Source: Burkholderiaceae bacterium (GTDB lineage: Bacteria; Pseudomonadota; Gammaproteobacteria; Burkholderiales; Burkholderiaceae_C). From it: DNA of 64,000 bases. Shown one piece after another: positions 36,482-45,323 of the stretch. The notes beneath the pieces were generated by a model. It saw only the letters and a list, made by a program, of their open reading frames with translations. It did not search any database and was not told where the DNA came from. The stretch lies in the NCBI GenBank assembly GCA_023954035.1, contig JAMLIT010000002.1, positions 62,001 to 126,000 on the forward strand, given 5' to 3'. Both the position numbers and the translations under genes were made by a program. The number at the start of each line of letters is the position of its first letter. Position 1 is the stretch's first letter.

Positions 36482-38254
36482 CTATTTCTTCTCACTCTCG
36501 ATGGCTTCCAGTGCAGCCTTCATAGGGTCTTCGGGTACGTCGGACTGCGCTGCCGCGGGTTCGCCAGGTGCGGGTTCCGGCGCGGCGGCCTCCAGAGCGT
36601 CGAGCTTGCGCATCTGCGACTCCATCTGCATGCGGATCTTGTCCAGGTCGTAAACCTCTTTTTCGTCCAGGCCACTTGAAACGATCCCGGGGAAGGCAAT
36701 GATGAGGCCGACCATGATGATCTGGATCAGCACGAAGGGAACCGCGCCCCAGTAAATCTGCATGGTGGTGATGGGTTGAATCAGCTTCTTGGTGATGCGG
36801 TCGGTGTAGGCCACTGCGGGGGCCACGCTGCGCAGATAGAAGAGCGCAAACCCAAATGGCGGATGCATGAACGAGGTTTGCATGTTCACCGCCAGCAAGA
36901 TGCCAAACCAGATCAAGTCGATGCCCAGCTTGTCCGCGACCGGTGCCAGCAGAGGAACGACGATAAAGGAGAGTTCAAAGAAGTCCAGGAAAAACGCCAG
37001 GAAGAAAATCATGACGTTGACCAGGATGAGGAAGCCGATCTGTCCGCCGGGCAGGCCGGTGAGCAGGTGCTCTACCCAGCGCTGGCCATCCACCCCCTGG
37101 AACACCAGGCTGAAGATGGTCGAGCCGATCAGAATGAAAACGACGAACGTGGACAGCCGGGTGGTCGCGATCAGGGCCTGCTTGAGCAGCTTGAAGCTCA
37201 GGCGACCGCGCACCGTCGCCATGGCAATCGCGCCCAGCGCGCCCATGGCGCCACCTTCTGTCGGCGTGGCCACGCCAAGGAAGATGGTGCCCAGGACCAG
37301 AAAGATGAGCAGCAGCGGCGGAATCAAGACGAAGGTCACGCGCTCGGCCATGCGCGAGAGCAGGCCCAGGCGCGTGATTTTGTTGAACATCGCCAGCACG
37401 AAGGCCAAGCCGACGCCCACGCACATGGACACCACGATGGTTTCGTCCCGGGCGACCTTGGTCACTTCTTCGCCGGTCCACCAGGTATGCACGTCTGCGA
37501 TGTGCTTTGCAAAGTAGAGCGACGCCCCGACGGACACCACGGTCAGGATGAGCAGGGAAGGAAGACCGCTGTCGCCGTTGTCCTCGCGGATGGTGCGGGC
37601 CTGCGCCGGGAGCGCCGGCGCCCACTGGGGTTTGAAAATGGCGATCAGGACGACATAGCCCGTGTACATGCCCATCAGCATGAAGCCGGGGATGAACGCC
37701 CCCTTGTACATGTCGCCGACGCTGCGCCCGAGCTGGTCGGCCAGGATGATGAGCACCAGCGACGGCGGAATGATTTGCGCCAGGGTGCCTGATGCGGCGA
37801 TGACGCCGGTCGCAATCCGGCGGTCGTAACCGTAGCGCAGCATGATGGGCAGCGAGATCAGCCCCATGGAAATGACCGAGGCGGCCACCACGCCTGTGGT
37901 GGCAGCCAGCAGTGCGCCCACAAAGACCACAGCAAGCGCCAGACCGCCGCGCACCGGTCCAAAGAGCTGACCAATGGTCTCCAGCAGGTCCTCCGCCATG
38001 CCGCTGCGCTCCAGAATGAGGCCCATCAGCGTGAAGAAGGGAATCGCCAGCAGGGTGTCGTTCTGCATGATGCCGTAGATGCGCAGGGGCAGCGCCTGCA
38101 GCAGCGCTTCGGGCAGCAGGCCCAATTCGATGCCGATGAAGCCGAAGAACAGGCCGCAGGCGCCCAGGCTGAACGCCACGGGGAAGCCCATGAGCAAGAA
38201 CACGATCAGCCCCGCGAACATGATCGGCGCCATATTGGAGGTAATGAATTCCAT
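36482..38254 (-). CDS. dctM: TRAP transporter large permease subunit
   Basis: A 590-residue membrane protein of the DctM/SiaM type that drives solute uptake with an ion gradient. The classic blocks are VFLLMGFPVAFSLGACGLFF at the N-terminus, TLLAIPFFTLMGLILERSGM near 65, and TPTEGGAMGALGAIAMA near 335. It is longer than the usual 430 or so residues: extra loops lie around 225-290, and a hydrophilic Glu/Ala/Pro tail of about 75 residues ends it. It is encoded after dctQ (11-base gap) and converges on two candidate binding-protein genes. Confidence 0.93.
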   Translation of the reverse strand: MEFITSNMAPIMFAGLIVFLLMGFPVAFSLGACGLFFGFIGIELGLLPEALLQALPLRIYGIMQNDTLLAIPFFTLMGLILERSGMAEDLLETIGQLFGPVRGGLALAVVFVGALLAATTGVVAASVISMGLISLPIMLRYGYDRRIATGVIAASGTLAQIIPPSLVLIILADQLGRSVGDMYKGAFIPGFMLMGMYTGYVVLIAIFKPQWAPALPAQARTIREDNGDSGLPSLLILTVVSVGASLYFAKHIADVHTWWTGEEVTKVARDETIVVSMCVGVGLAFVLAMFNKITRLGLLSRMAERVTFVLIPPLLLIFLVLGTIFLGVATPTEGGAMGALGAIAMATVRGRLSFKLLKQALIATTRLSTFVVFILIGSTIFSLVFQGVDGQRWVEHLLTGLPGGQIGFLILVNVMIFFLAFFLDFFELSFIVVPLLAPVADKLGIDLIWFGILLAVNMQTSFMHPPFGFALFYLRSVAPAVAYTDRITKKLIQPITTMQIYWGAVPFVLIQIIMVGLIIAFPGIVSSGLDEKEVYDLDKIRMQMESQMRKLDALEAAAPEPAPGEPAAAQSDVPEDPMKAALEAIESEKK

Positions 38255-38265
38255 GATGTCTGCGC

Positions 38266-38886
38266 TCAGTGGGCTGGGTTGGCGCGCTTGCCGTTGTCGC
38301 TGGCGGCTTCGGCGAGTCGGCGGATCGATTCCGCAAGTTCTTCCTCTGTCGATTTTTCGCCGGACTTGATGGTCGGGTCAGGGATCAGACCCTTGAGAAA
38401 TGCCAGCCGCTTGATCAGTTCAGACCCTCCTTGCAGCAGCAGCAGGGCAAAGCCCAGAGGCATCATCAGATAGACCGGCCAGCGGATCAGTCCGCCGGCA
38501 TTGCTGGACATTTCGCCGGACTCCATCGCCTGCAGCACGAACGGGACGCCAAACCACAAGACGGCCGCGCACACGGGCGCGAGGAAAAAGACAAAACCCA
38601 GCACGTCCAGCCAGATTTGCGTGCGCTTGGAAAATCGGCTGGAGACCACGTCCACGCGCACGTGCTCGCGGTGCAGCAGCGTGTAGCCCGACGCCAGAAG
38701 AAACGCCGCGGCAAACAGGTACCACTGAATCTCCAAGAACCCGTTGGAGCTGTAGTTGAAGAGCTTGCGCACGATGGCGTTCAAGCCACTGATCACGGTA
38801 GAGGCGAGGATGAGCCAGATCACGAAGAGGCCGACCCGCTCATTGAGCCAGTCGATGCCTCTGGATAGTTTGAGGAATGCCTGCAT
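38266..38886 (-). CDS. dctQ: TRAP transporter small permease subunit
   Basis: A 206-residue membrane protein with four hydrophobic helices. The conserved REHVRVDVVSSRFSKRTQIW after helix 2 is the family hallmark. It pairs with DctM. The last 35 residues are charged and lie outside the membrane part. It is the first gene of the leftward dctQM unit, and a short palindrome 60 bases upstream may be its operator. Confidence 0.9.
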   Translation of the reverse strand: MQAFLKLSRGIDWLNERVGLFVIWLILASTVISGLNAIVRKLFNYSSNGFLEIQWYLFAAAFLLASGYTLLHREHVRVDVVSSRFSKRTQIWLDVLGFVFFLAPVCAAVLWFGVPFVLQAMESGEMSSNAGGLIRWPVYLMMPLGFALLLLQGGSELIKRLAFLKGLIPDPTIKSGEKSTEEELAESIRRLAEAASDNGKRANPAH

Positions 38887-38946
38887 GAAGTCTCCAAGAG
38901 CGCCGCAAGGGGCGGGCGGATGGCGAGGAATCGGCGCGACGCCGTG

Positions 38947-38963
38947 CGATCACTTTTTGATCG
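38947..38963. promoter_or_regulatory. Palindrome upstream of dctQ, candidate operator
   Basis: A perfect inverted repeat, CGATCA and TGATCG around CTTTT, 60 bases before the dctQ start. It could bind a dimeric regulator. It has no T-run after it in either direction, so it is not a terminator. Confidence 0.35.
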
Positions 38964-39068
38964 GTTGCGATTCTACGAACCACTGTAGGCGCAGGCTGAC
39001 AGCAGCGTGACGGTGTATTCCCTAGGCGCCGTGTGCGCCTTGCGCTACGGAAAACATAGCTATAAGGG

Positions 39069-40178
39069 TTAACGCGGAGAGCGCAAAACCCGCTTTTTTG
39101 CGGAAAACTTCCACCAGGGCAGCACGGCGCTCATGGCCAGCACCTGGCCGCACTGGTCGGGTGCATAGCCAGAGAGCTGCGCCATGCGCGCTTGCCAGAC
39201 AGGCGATTGCAGCAAGCTGCGCAAAGCCAGCGTCGGCGGCTGGTCCAGGCTGGTCTTGAGGCAGGCCAGGTGGTAGTTTTCGTGCACCAGGGGAACGAAA
39301 TCGAGCCCCCGCGCCTGGGCGGCCAACGCGATGCCCAGGCCCGCATCCGCCGCGCCAGAGGCCACCGCCTGCGCCACGGCCGCGTGCGAGGGTTCGGTGT
39401 GCGCAGGGCGGCCCAGGGCGTCCATCGCGAGGCTTTCGCGCTCGAGCAGTTCGCCCAGCAGCACCCGCGTGCCAGTGCCCAGCGGTCGGTGCACAAAGCG
39501 CGCACCCTGCGCCACGACATCACGCAAACGATGCAGGCCCATGGGATTGCCGCGTGCCACCATCAGTCCTTGGGTGCGCCGCGCAAAGCCGATCAGCTTG
39601 TGCAAGCCCGGCTGCAGAAGCGGTTGGTAGGTGCGTGCCGTGTGGGAGAGGGGCGCTGCGCCCTCCAGCGTATGAAATCCCGCCAAGGTGCAGCGGCCTT
39701 CGTTGAGCGCACGGATTGCGTCCACGCTGCCCGTGAACCGGATGTCCAGATGCAGGCTGTGCGCCGCCGCATGCTCGCGCAGCAGGCCGAGCGCGTCGTC
39801 GTGGCTCGCGTACAGCGTCAGCACATGGGCGTCGGCGTCGAAGGCCACGGCAAACGCGCGTTCCAGGTCGGCGTGCAATGCAGCAATCTGCGGCGCCAGA
39901 CGCGCCTGGGCCTGGCGCTCGGCCCACAGAAGTTTTTCGCCAAATTCGCTCAGTTGCGCCGCCTGGCCCTTGCCCCACACGATGAGCGCACCGCCCAATT
40001 CTTCCTCCCAGCGCTTGAGTGCACCCCACACGTGGCGGTACGACAGGCCGAGCGTCCGCGCCGCGCCCGAGATGGAGCCCTCCTGCGCCACGGCAGCTAG
40101 CAGTTCGGGCAAGGGGTTGCGGATCAGGCGGTTGCCGGCATCGCGCGAGAGTGTGTAGTGGAGCTGAATCCTATGCAC
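39069..40178 (-). CDS. HTH regulator fused to a periplasmic-binding-protein-like domain (molybdate/tungstate type)
   Basis: A 369-residue cytoplasmic protein. Residues about 20-100 form a ModE/LysR-like winged helix (LLAAVAQEGSISGAARTLGL, then SYRHVWGALKRWEEELGG). From about 115 it has a binding-protein-like domain (LTLYASHDDALGLLREHAAA; later RPLGTGTRVLLGELLERE and GAADAGLGIALAAQARGLDF). This PBP-like domain is known in one-component regulators of molybdate or tungstate metabolism. It is divergent from tupBCA with 88 bases between, so it probably controls them by sensing the oxyanion or a cofactor. Start is GTG 40178. Confidence 0.85.
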   Translation of the reverse strand: MHRIQLHYTLSRDAGNRLIRNPLPELLAAVAQEGSISGAARTLGLSYRHVWGALKRWEEELGGALIVWGKGQAAQLSEFGEKLLWAERQAQARLAPQIAALHADLERAFAVAFDADAHVLTLYASHDDALGLLREHAAAHSLHLDIRFTGSVDAIRALNEGRCTLAGFHTLEGAAPLSHTARTYQPLLQPGLHKLIGFARRTQGLMVARGNPMGLHRLRDVVAQGARFVHRPLGTGTRVLLGELLERESLAMDALGRPAHTEPSHAAVAQAVASGAADAGLGIALAAQARGLDFVPLVHENYHLACLKTSLDQPPTLALRSLLQSPVWQARMAQLSGYAPDQCGQVLAMSAVLPWWKFSAKKRVLRSPR

Positions 40179-40266
40179 GGCGTTTCATATGGTCGATGGC
40201 GGGCGGGGCGCCTACGATAGCGCACGCCCGCATCGCCTCACCGTCCGTCCCACCGTTCGCCCTCGC

Positions 40267-41007
40267 ATGTCCACCTTGTTGCCCAGCTTTGCGAAAGCGC
40301 TGCAGCTCATCGCCGGCTTTGATCCCGCGCTCTGGAGCATTGTCGGCCGCTCCCTGGCGGTGAGCGCCACGGCCTGCGCAATCTCTTTTGGCGCGGGCCT
40401 CGCGCTGGGCGCCTGGCTGGGCGTGGCGCGCTTTCGCGGGCGCGGCGCAGTCTTGCTGGTCTTGAATACTTTGCTCGCCATGCCTTCGGTGGTCGTGGGG
40501 TTGCTGGTGTACCTGCTGCTCTCGCGCAGTGGTCCGCTGGGCTGGCTGGGCTGGCTGTTTTCCTTTCAGGCAATGGTGCTGGCGCAGGCCGTGCTGGTGC
40601 TGCCCGTCGTCACGGCGCTGACACGCCAGACGGTGGAAGACGCCGAACGCTCCTACGGCGAGCAGCTCCAGTCGCTCGGGGCCGGGCGCTTGCTGCGCAG
40701 CCTGATGCTGGCCTGGGACACGCGCCTGGCCTTGTTCACCGTGCTGGTGGCGGCCTTTGGCCGGGCCATCTCGGAAGTGGGCGCGGTGATGATTGTGGGT
40801 GGCAATGTTGATGGCTTCACGCGCGTGATGACGACGGCCATCGCTCTGGAAACCAGCAAGGGCGACCTGCCGCTGGCGCTGGCGCTGGGCACGGTGCTGC
40901 TGGCTGTGGTGCTGGCGCTGCATGCCAGCGTGGCGCTGCTGCAGCGCTGGGTCAGCCGGCGCGATGCGGCCAGCGGTACGGCGGCGCTTACCTTGGCGGC
41001 GGCTTGA
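40267..41007 (+). CDS. tupB: Tungstate ABC transporter permease
   Basis: A 246-residue inner-membrane permease with five or six helices. The EAA-loop region reads GRAISEVGAVMIVGGNVDGF near residue 160, characteristic of TupB/WtpB permeases, and LAMPSVVVGLLVYLLLSRSG lies near 78. It works with TupC (next gene, overlapping) and TupA. Start is ATG 40267, since the frame upstream has no family similarity. Confidence 0.88.
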   Translation: MSTLLPSFAKALQLIAGFDPALWSIVGRSLAVSATACAISFGAGLALGAWLGVARFRGRGAVLLVLNTLLAMPSVVVGLLVYLLLSRSGPLGWLGWLFSFQAMVLAQAVLVLPVVTALTRQTVEDAERSYGEQLQSLGAGRLLRSLMLAWDTRLALFTVLVAAFGRAISEVGAVMIVGGNVDGFTRVMTTAIALETSKGDLPLALALGTVLLAVVLALHASVALLQRWVSRRDAASGTAALTLAAA

Positions 41008-41729
41008 TCCAGACGCATGCGCCCCTCCTGACCCTGCGGGGCGCTGGGGTGCGTTTTGGCGCGCTGCATGCACTGCAGGCGGTGAACGTCACCCTGCACG
41101 CCGGTGAGCGCCTGGCACTGATAGGCGCCAACGGCAGCGGCAAAAGCACCTTGTTGCGCGTGCTGCACGGCCTGCAGCGCCTGTCCAGCGGCGAGCTGGT
41201 GCATGGCGCGCCGCACCGCCAAGCCATGTTGTTTCAGCGCCCGCACCTGCTGCGCGCCAGTACGCAGACCAACGTCGCGCTGGCCCTGTGGCTGCGCGGC
41301 CACGCTTGGCGCGACGCCTGCACGCAGGCGCTGCGGGCGCTGGAGCGCGTGGGGCTCGAATCGCTCGCGCGGCAAAACGGCCGAACGCTCTCGGGCGGGC
41401 AGCAGCAGCGCGTGGCGCTGGCGCGCGTCTGGGCGCTGCAGGCGCAGGTGCTGTTCCTCGATGAGCCCACCTCCAGCCTGGACCCGCACGCCAAGCGCGA
41501 GGTGGAAGCGCTGATTGCCCAGCTTGCCAGCCCCACCACTTGCGACGCGCAGCCAGAACCCGTCACCACCGTGTTCAGCAGCCACAACCTGGGCCAGGTC
41601 AAGCGCCTGGCCACGCGGGTGCTCTACCTGGAACAAGGCCGGGTGCTGGCCGACCTGCCCGTGCACGATTTCTTTAACGGCCCCCTGCCAGAGGCCGCCC
41701 GTTGGTTCGTCAAAGGAGAAACTCTGTGA
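41004..41729 (+). CDS. tupC: Tungstate ABC transporter ATPase
   Basis: A 241-residue ABC ATPase. Walker A is IGANGSGKST near residue 37, the signature LSGGQQQRVALARVWAL near 130, and Walker B AQVLFLDEPTSSLD. It begins at a TTG overlapping the tupB stop (TTGA) and ends with a stop overlapping the tupA GTG (GTGA), so the three genes are tightly coupled. There is no C-terminal TOBE domain, unlike ModC downstream, which fits the Tup group. Confidence 0.88.
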   Translation: MIQTHAPLLTLRGAGVRFGALHALQAVNVTLHAGERLALIGANGSGKSTLLRVLHGLQRLSSGELVHGAPHRQAMLFQRPHLLRASTQTNVALALWLRGHAWRDACTQALRALERVGLESLARQNGRTLSGGQQQRVALARVWALQAQVLFLDEPTSSLDPHAKREVEALIAQLASPTTCDAQPEPVTTVFSSHNLGQVKRLATRVLYLEQGRVLADLPVHDFFNGPLPEAARWFVKGETL

Positions 41730-42547
41730 AAAATATCAAGGCTTTTAACCCCCTGACGCTTATCCATAAAGGGTTCGCAGCTATTGCTTTGGTAGCTTGC
41801 ACGGCCAGTTGGGCCGACACCATCACCATGGCCTCGACGACATCCACCGAGCAGTCGGGCCTGTTCTCGCAGCTGCTGCCGGCGTTCAAGAAGGACACCG
41901 GCATCGACATCAAGGTGGTGGCCGTGGGCACTGGCCAGGCGCTGGACATGGCGCGCCGGGGCGACGCCGACGTGCTTTTTGTGCACGACCAGGTGGCGGA
42001 GGAAAAGTTCGTGGCCGACGGCTGGGGCGTCAAGCGCTACCCGGTCATGTACAACGACTTCGTCATCGTCGGCCCCAAGGCCGACCCGGCAGGCATTGCC
42101 GGGAAGGACGTGGCCGTCGCACTGAAAAAGATTGGCAGCGCCAACGCGCCTTTCATTTCGCGCGGCGACAAGAGCGGCACCCACGCCGCCGAGTTGCGCT
42201 ACTGGAAAGCGGCGGACGCGGAGAAGGGCGCGGGCTACAAGGAATGCGGCTGCGGCATGGGCCCGGCACTGAACATGGCCGCAGGCAGCGGCGCCTACGC
42301 CCTGGCCGACCGCGGCACCTGGCTGAACTTCAAGAACCGTGCCGACCTGGCCATCCTGGTGGAAGGCGACAAGCGCTTGTTCAATCAGTATGGCGTGATG
42401 GTGGTGAACCCCGCCAAGCATCCTCAAGTCAAGGAAAAGGACGCGCAAAGGTTTGTGGACTGGGTGACGTCCGCCGCCGGCCAGCGCAGCATTGCCGAGT
42501 ACCAAATCAATGGGCAGCAACTGTTCTTTCCGAACGCGGACAAGTAA
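41726..42547 (+). CDS. tupA: Tungstate-binding periplasmic protein TupA, with repeat-derived signal peptide
   Basis: A 273-residue secreted binding protein. The mature part begins near DTITMASTTSTEQSGLFSQL; TTST-x-x-SGL is the TupA oxyanion motif, and SRGDKSGTH near 150 completes the site. I chose GTG 41726 because AAAGGAGAAA lies just upstream. The signal peptide (VKNIKAFNPLTLIHKGFAAI onward, to TASWA) is encoded almost entirely by a dispersed repeat. TupA proteins bind tungstate far more tightly than molybdate, but selectivity cannot be read from sequence alone. Confidence 0.88.
   Translation: MKNIKAFNPLTLIHKGFAAIALVACTASWADTITMASTTSTEQSGLFSQLLPAFKKDTGIDIKVVAVGTGQALDMARRGDADVLFVHDQVAEEKFVADGWGVKRYPVMYNDFVIVGPKADPAGIAGKDVAVALKKIGSANAPFISRGDKSGTHAAELRYWKAADAEKGAGYKECGCGMGPALNMAAGSGAYALADRGTWLNFKNRADLAILVEGDKRLFNQYGVMVVNPAKHPQVKEKDAQRFVDWVTSAAGQRSIAEYQINGQQLFFPNADK
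41729..41798 (+). repeat. Dispersed repeat, copy 10, encoding the TupA signal peptide
   Basis: Forward orientation: AAATATCAAGGCTTTTAACC, then CCTGACGCTTATCCATAAAG and GCAGCTATTGCTTTGGTAGC. It aligns with full-length copies 3 and 11 along its whole length, though the core palindrome has decayed. Confidence 0.75.
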
Positions 42548-42567
42548 GCCGCAGGGCGTCAGTGGCT

Positions 42568-42641
42568 GATAAATTTCAAGTGTTTTTGGCCTCTAGCGCT
42601 TATGAATAGTGCGCAAGCAGCTATTTTTTAGATAGCAAAGT
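42568..42641 (+). repeat. Dispersed repeat, copy 11, between convergent tupA and modC
   Basis: Forward, full-length copy: AAATTTCAAGTGTTTTTGGC, CTCTAGCGCTTATGAATAGT, then AGCAGCTATTTTTTAGATAG. It fills nearly the whole gap between the two convergent stops. Confidence 0.85.
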
Positions 42642-42644
42642 CTC

Positions 42645-43796
42645 TTAATCCAGCAGCGCCACGCCCTTGACCTGGGCAAACAACTCGCGGCCGGGCGCGA
42701 TGCCCAGCGCCTGCACCGAGCGTTGCGTGATGCGGGCCAGCAGGCGCGTGCCGCCAGCGTCCAGCGCCACCATCCATTGGCCTGGACTGTCTTCGCGCAG
42801 CCCGGTGACGGTGGCGGGCACGATGTTCAAGATGCTGGTGTCGCTCTGGCGCGCCAATGTCAGGCTCACGTCGCGCGCCTGCACGCGCACGCGCACCCGC
42901 TGGCCTACAGCGCGGGCGGTGGTGCTGATGACGTGCAGCTCGCCGCCTGCAAAGGCCAGGGTGGAGAGATGTTCTGAGCTGTCGTGCCGCAGCAGCCTGC
43001 CTTCAATCAGCGTGGCGGCCGCGTCGCCCTGGGCCAGCGGGAGGTCGAGGCGGGCAATCAAGTCCTCGGCGCTGCCGCTGGCACGCACCCGGCCGGCGTC
43101 CAGCAGCACCATGTGCGTTGCCAGGCGCGCGACTTCATCCAGCGCGTGGCTGACGTACAGCACGGGAATCGCCAGCGTGCGCTGCAGGGCTTCGAGGTAG
43201 GGCAGCAACTCGGCCTTGCGGCCAGCGTCGAGCGCGGCCAGGGGCTCGTCCATCAGCAGCACGCGGGGCCGCGCAGCGAGTGCGCGCGCAATCGCCACGC
43301 GCTGGCGCTCGCCGCCCGAGAGCGTGGCGGGGCGGCGGTCCATCAATTCGGCGAGGCCGAGCAAATCGACGGCCTGGTCGAGCGCCACCGATTCCTGCCG
43401 GTCTGTTGCGCGCACGCGCTTTTGCGCATACGCAATGTTTCCGCGCACGCTGAGGTGCTCGAACAGGCTGGCTTCCTGAAACACATAGCCCAGCGCGCGC
43501 TGGTGCGTGGGCAGCCAGATGCCGGCCGCGTCGTCCTGCCAGGTGGCGCCCGCCACGCGCACCCGCCCCGGCCGGGCGCGCTCCAGGCCGGCGAGCGCGC
43601 GCAGGCAGGTGGTTTTGCCGCAGCCCGACGGCCCGAACAAGGCAATGAAGCCGCGCCCCGGCAACTGCAAATCCACGTCCAGCGTGAACGTGGCGCGCTT
43701 GAGCACCAGGCGCGCTTCGATGCCGCCCGGCTCTTGGCTCATGGCAGCAGCCGCGCACGGCGCAGTCATGGGAGCAGCGGCGTGCGGCGCAGTCAT
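42645..43796 (-). CDS. modC: Molybdate ABC transporter ATPase
   Basis: A 383-residue ABC ATPase with a C-terminal molybdopterin-binding (TOBE/Mop) domain. Walker A is [10 protein letters not shown] near residue 55, the signature [15 protein letters not shown], Walker [14 protein letters not shown], and the Mop part follows from about 310 ([15 protein letters not shown]). The N-terminus contains a 27-base tandem duplication, MTAPHAAAP then MTAPCAAAA, giving three possible starts (43796, 43769, 43742). The first overlaps the modB stop (ATGA), so I keep it. Confidence 0.93.
   Translation of the reverse strand: MTAPHAAAPMTAPCAAAAMSQEPGGIEARLVLKRATFTLDVDLQLPGRGFIALFGPSGCGKTTCLRALAGLERARPGRVRVAGATWQDDAAGIWLPTHQRALGYVFQEASLFEHLSVRGNIAYAQKRVRATDRQESVALDQAVDLLGLAELMDRRPATLSGGERQRVAIARALAARPRVLLMDEPLAALDAGRKAELLPYLEALQRTLAIPVLYVSHALDEVARLATHMVLLDAGRVRASGSAEDLIARLDLPLAQGDAAATLIEGRLLRHDSSEHLSTLAFAGGELHVISTTARAVGQRVRVRVQARDVSLTLARQSDTSILNIVPATVTGLREDSPGQWMVALDAGGTRLLARITQRSVQALGIAPGRELFAQVKGVALLD
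43743..43796 (-). repeat. 27-base tandem duplication at the modC start
   Basis: Two 27-base units, each carrying an in-frame ATG (MTAP...), precede the ancestral-looking ATG of MSQEPGG at 43742. Confidence 0.8.
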
Positions 43797-44470
43797 GGGA
43801 GCACGCGCGCGCGGCGCGTGAGGTTCAGCCCCAGCAGCACGATGAACGAGAACACCACCATGCCACCGGCCAGCCAGTGGGCCTGCGTGTATTCGAGCGC
43901 CTCGACGTGGTCGTAGATTTGCACGGAAATCACGCGCGTCACACCCGGAATGTTGCCGCCCAGCATGAGCACCACGCCGAACTCGCCCACGGTGTGCGCA
44001 AAGCTCAGGATGGCGGCGGTCACGAAGCCGCCGCGCGCCAGCGGCAGCGCGACGGTGAAGAAGCGGTCCAGCGGCCCGGCGCCCAGAGTGGCAGCGGCTT
44101 CCAGCGGCCGCTCGCCAATGGCCTCAAATGCACCCTGCAGCGGCTGCACCGCAAACGGCAGCGAATAAATCAGCGAACCCAGCACCAGCCCCCAAAAGGT
44201 AAAGGGCAGGGTGCCCAGGCCCAGCGCCGTGGTCAGCTGCCCGAGCGGGCCGCTTGGCCCCAGCGCCACCAGCATATAAAAGCCAATCACGGTGGGCGGC
44301 AACACCAAAGGCAGCGCCACCACGGCGGACACCGGCCCGCGCCAGCGCGAACGGGTGCGCGCCAGCCACCAGGCCAGCGGCGTGCACAGCACCAGCAACA
44401 GCGCCATGGTCGTGCCAGCCAGGCGCAGCGTCAGGCCAATCGCACGCAGGTCGGTTTCGTTGAAGGGCAT
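43793..44470 (-). CDS. modB: Molybdate ABC transporter permease
   Basis: A 225-residue inner-membrane permease. Typical ModB segments are [24 protein letters not shown] (here [16 protein letters not shown]) near residue 52 and the EAA loop [19 protein letters not shown] near 157. It lies nine bases after modA and overlaps modC. Together they import molybdate for the molybdenum cofactor, which the CO-dehydrogenase-like enzyme encoded at 58-62 kb needs. Confidence 0.94.
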   Translation of the reverse strand: MPFNETDLRAIGLTLRLAGTTMALLLVLCTPLAWWLARTRSRWRGPVSAVVALPLVLPPTVIGFYMLVALGPSGPLGQLTTALGLGTLPFTFWGLVLGSLIYSLPFAVQPLQGAFEAIGERPLEAAATLGAGPLDRFFTVALPLARGGFVTAAILSFAHTVGEFGVVLMLGGNIPGVTRVISVQIYDHVEALEYTQAHWLAGGMVVFSFIVLLGLNLTRRARVLP

Positions 44471-44479
44471 GTGAGCCAG

Positions 44480-45295
<816 letters not shown>

Positions 45296-45323
45296 AAAGT
45301 ATAGGCGCCCGGCTCAAGCCATT

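Noticed and set aside
39047..39075. Thirteenth copy of the TAGCGCTTA repeat near the end of the HTH-PBP regulator gene
   Set aside because: Only ATAGCTATAAGG resembles the right arm; the core palindrome is missing.
40219..40224. ModE half-site (ATAGCG) between the HTH-PBP regulator and tupB
   Set aside because: Only six bases match and no second arm exists at the right distance.
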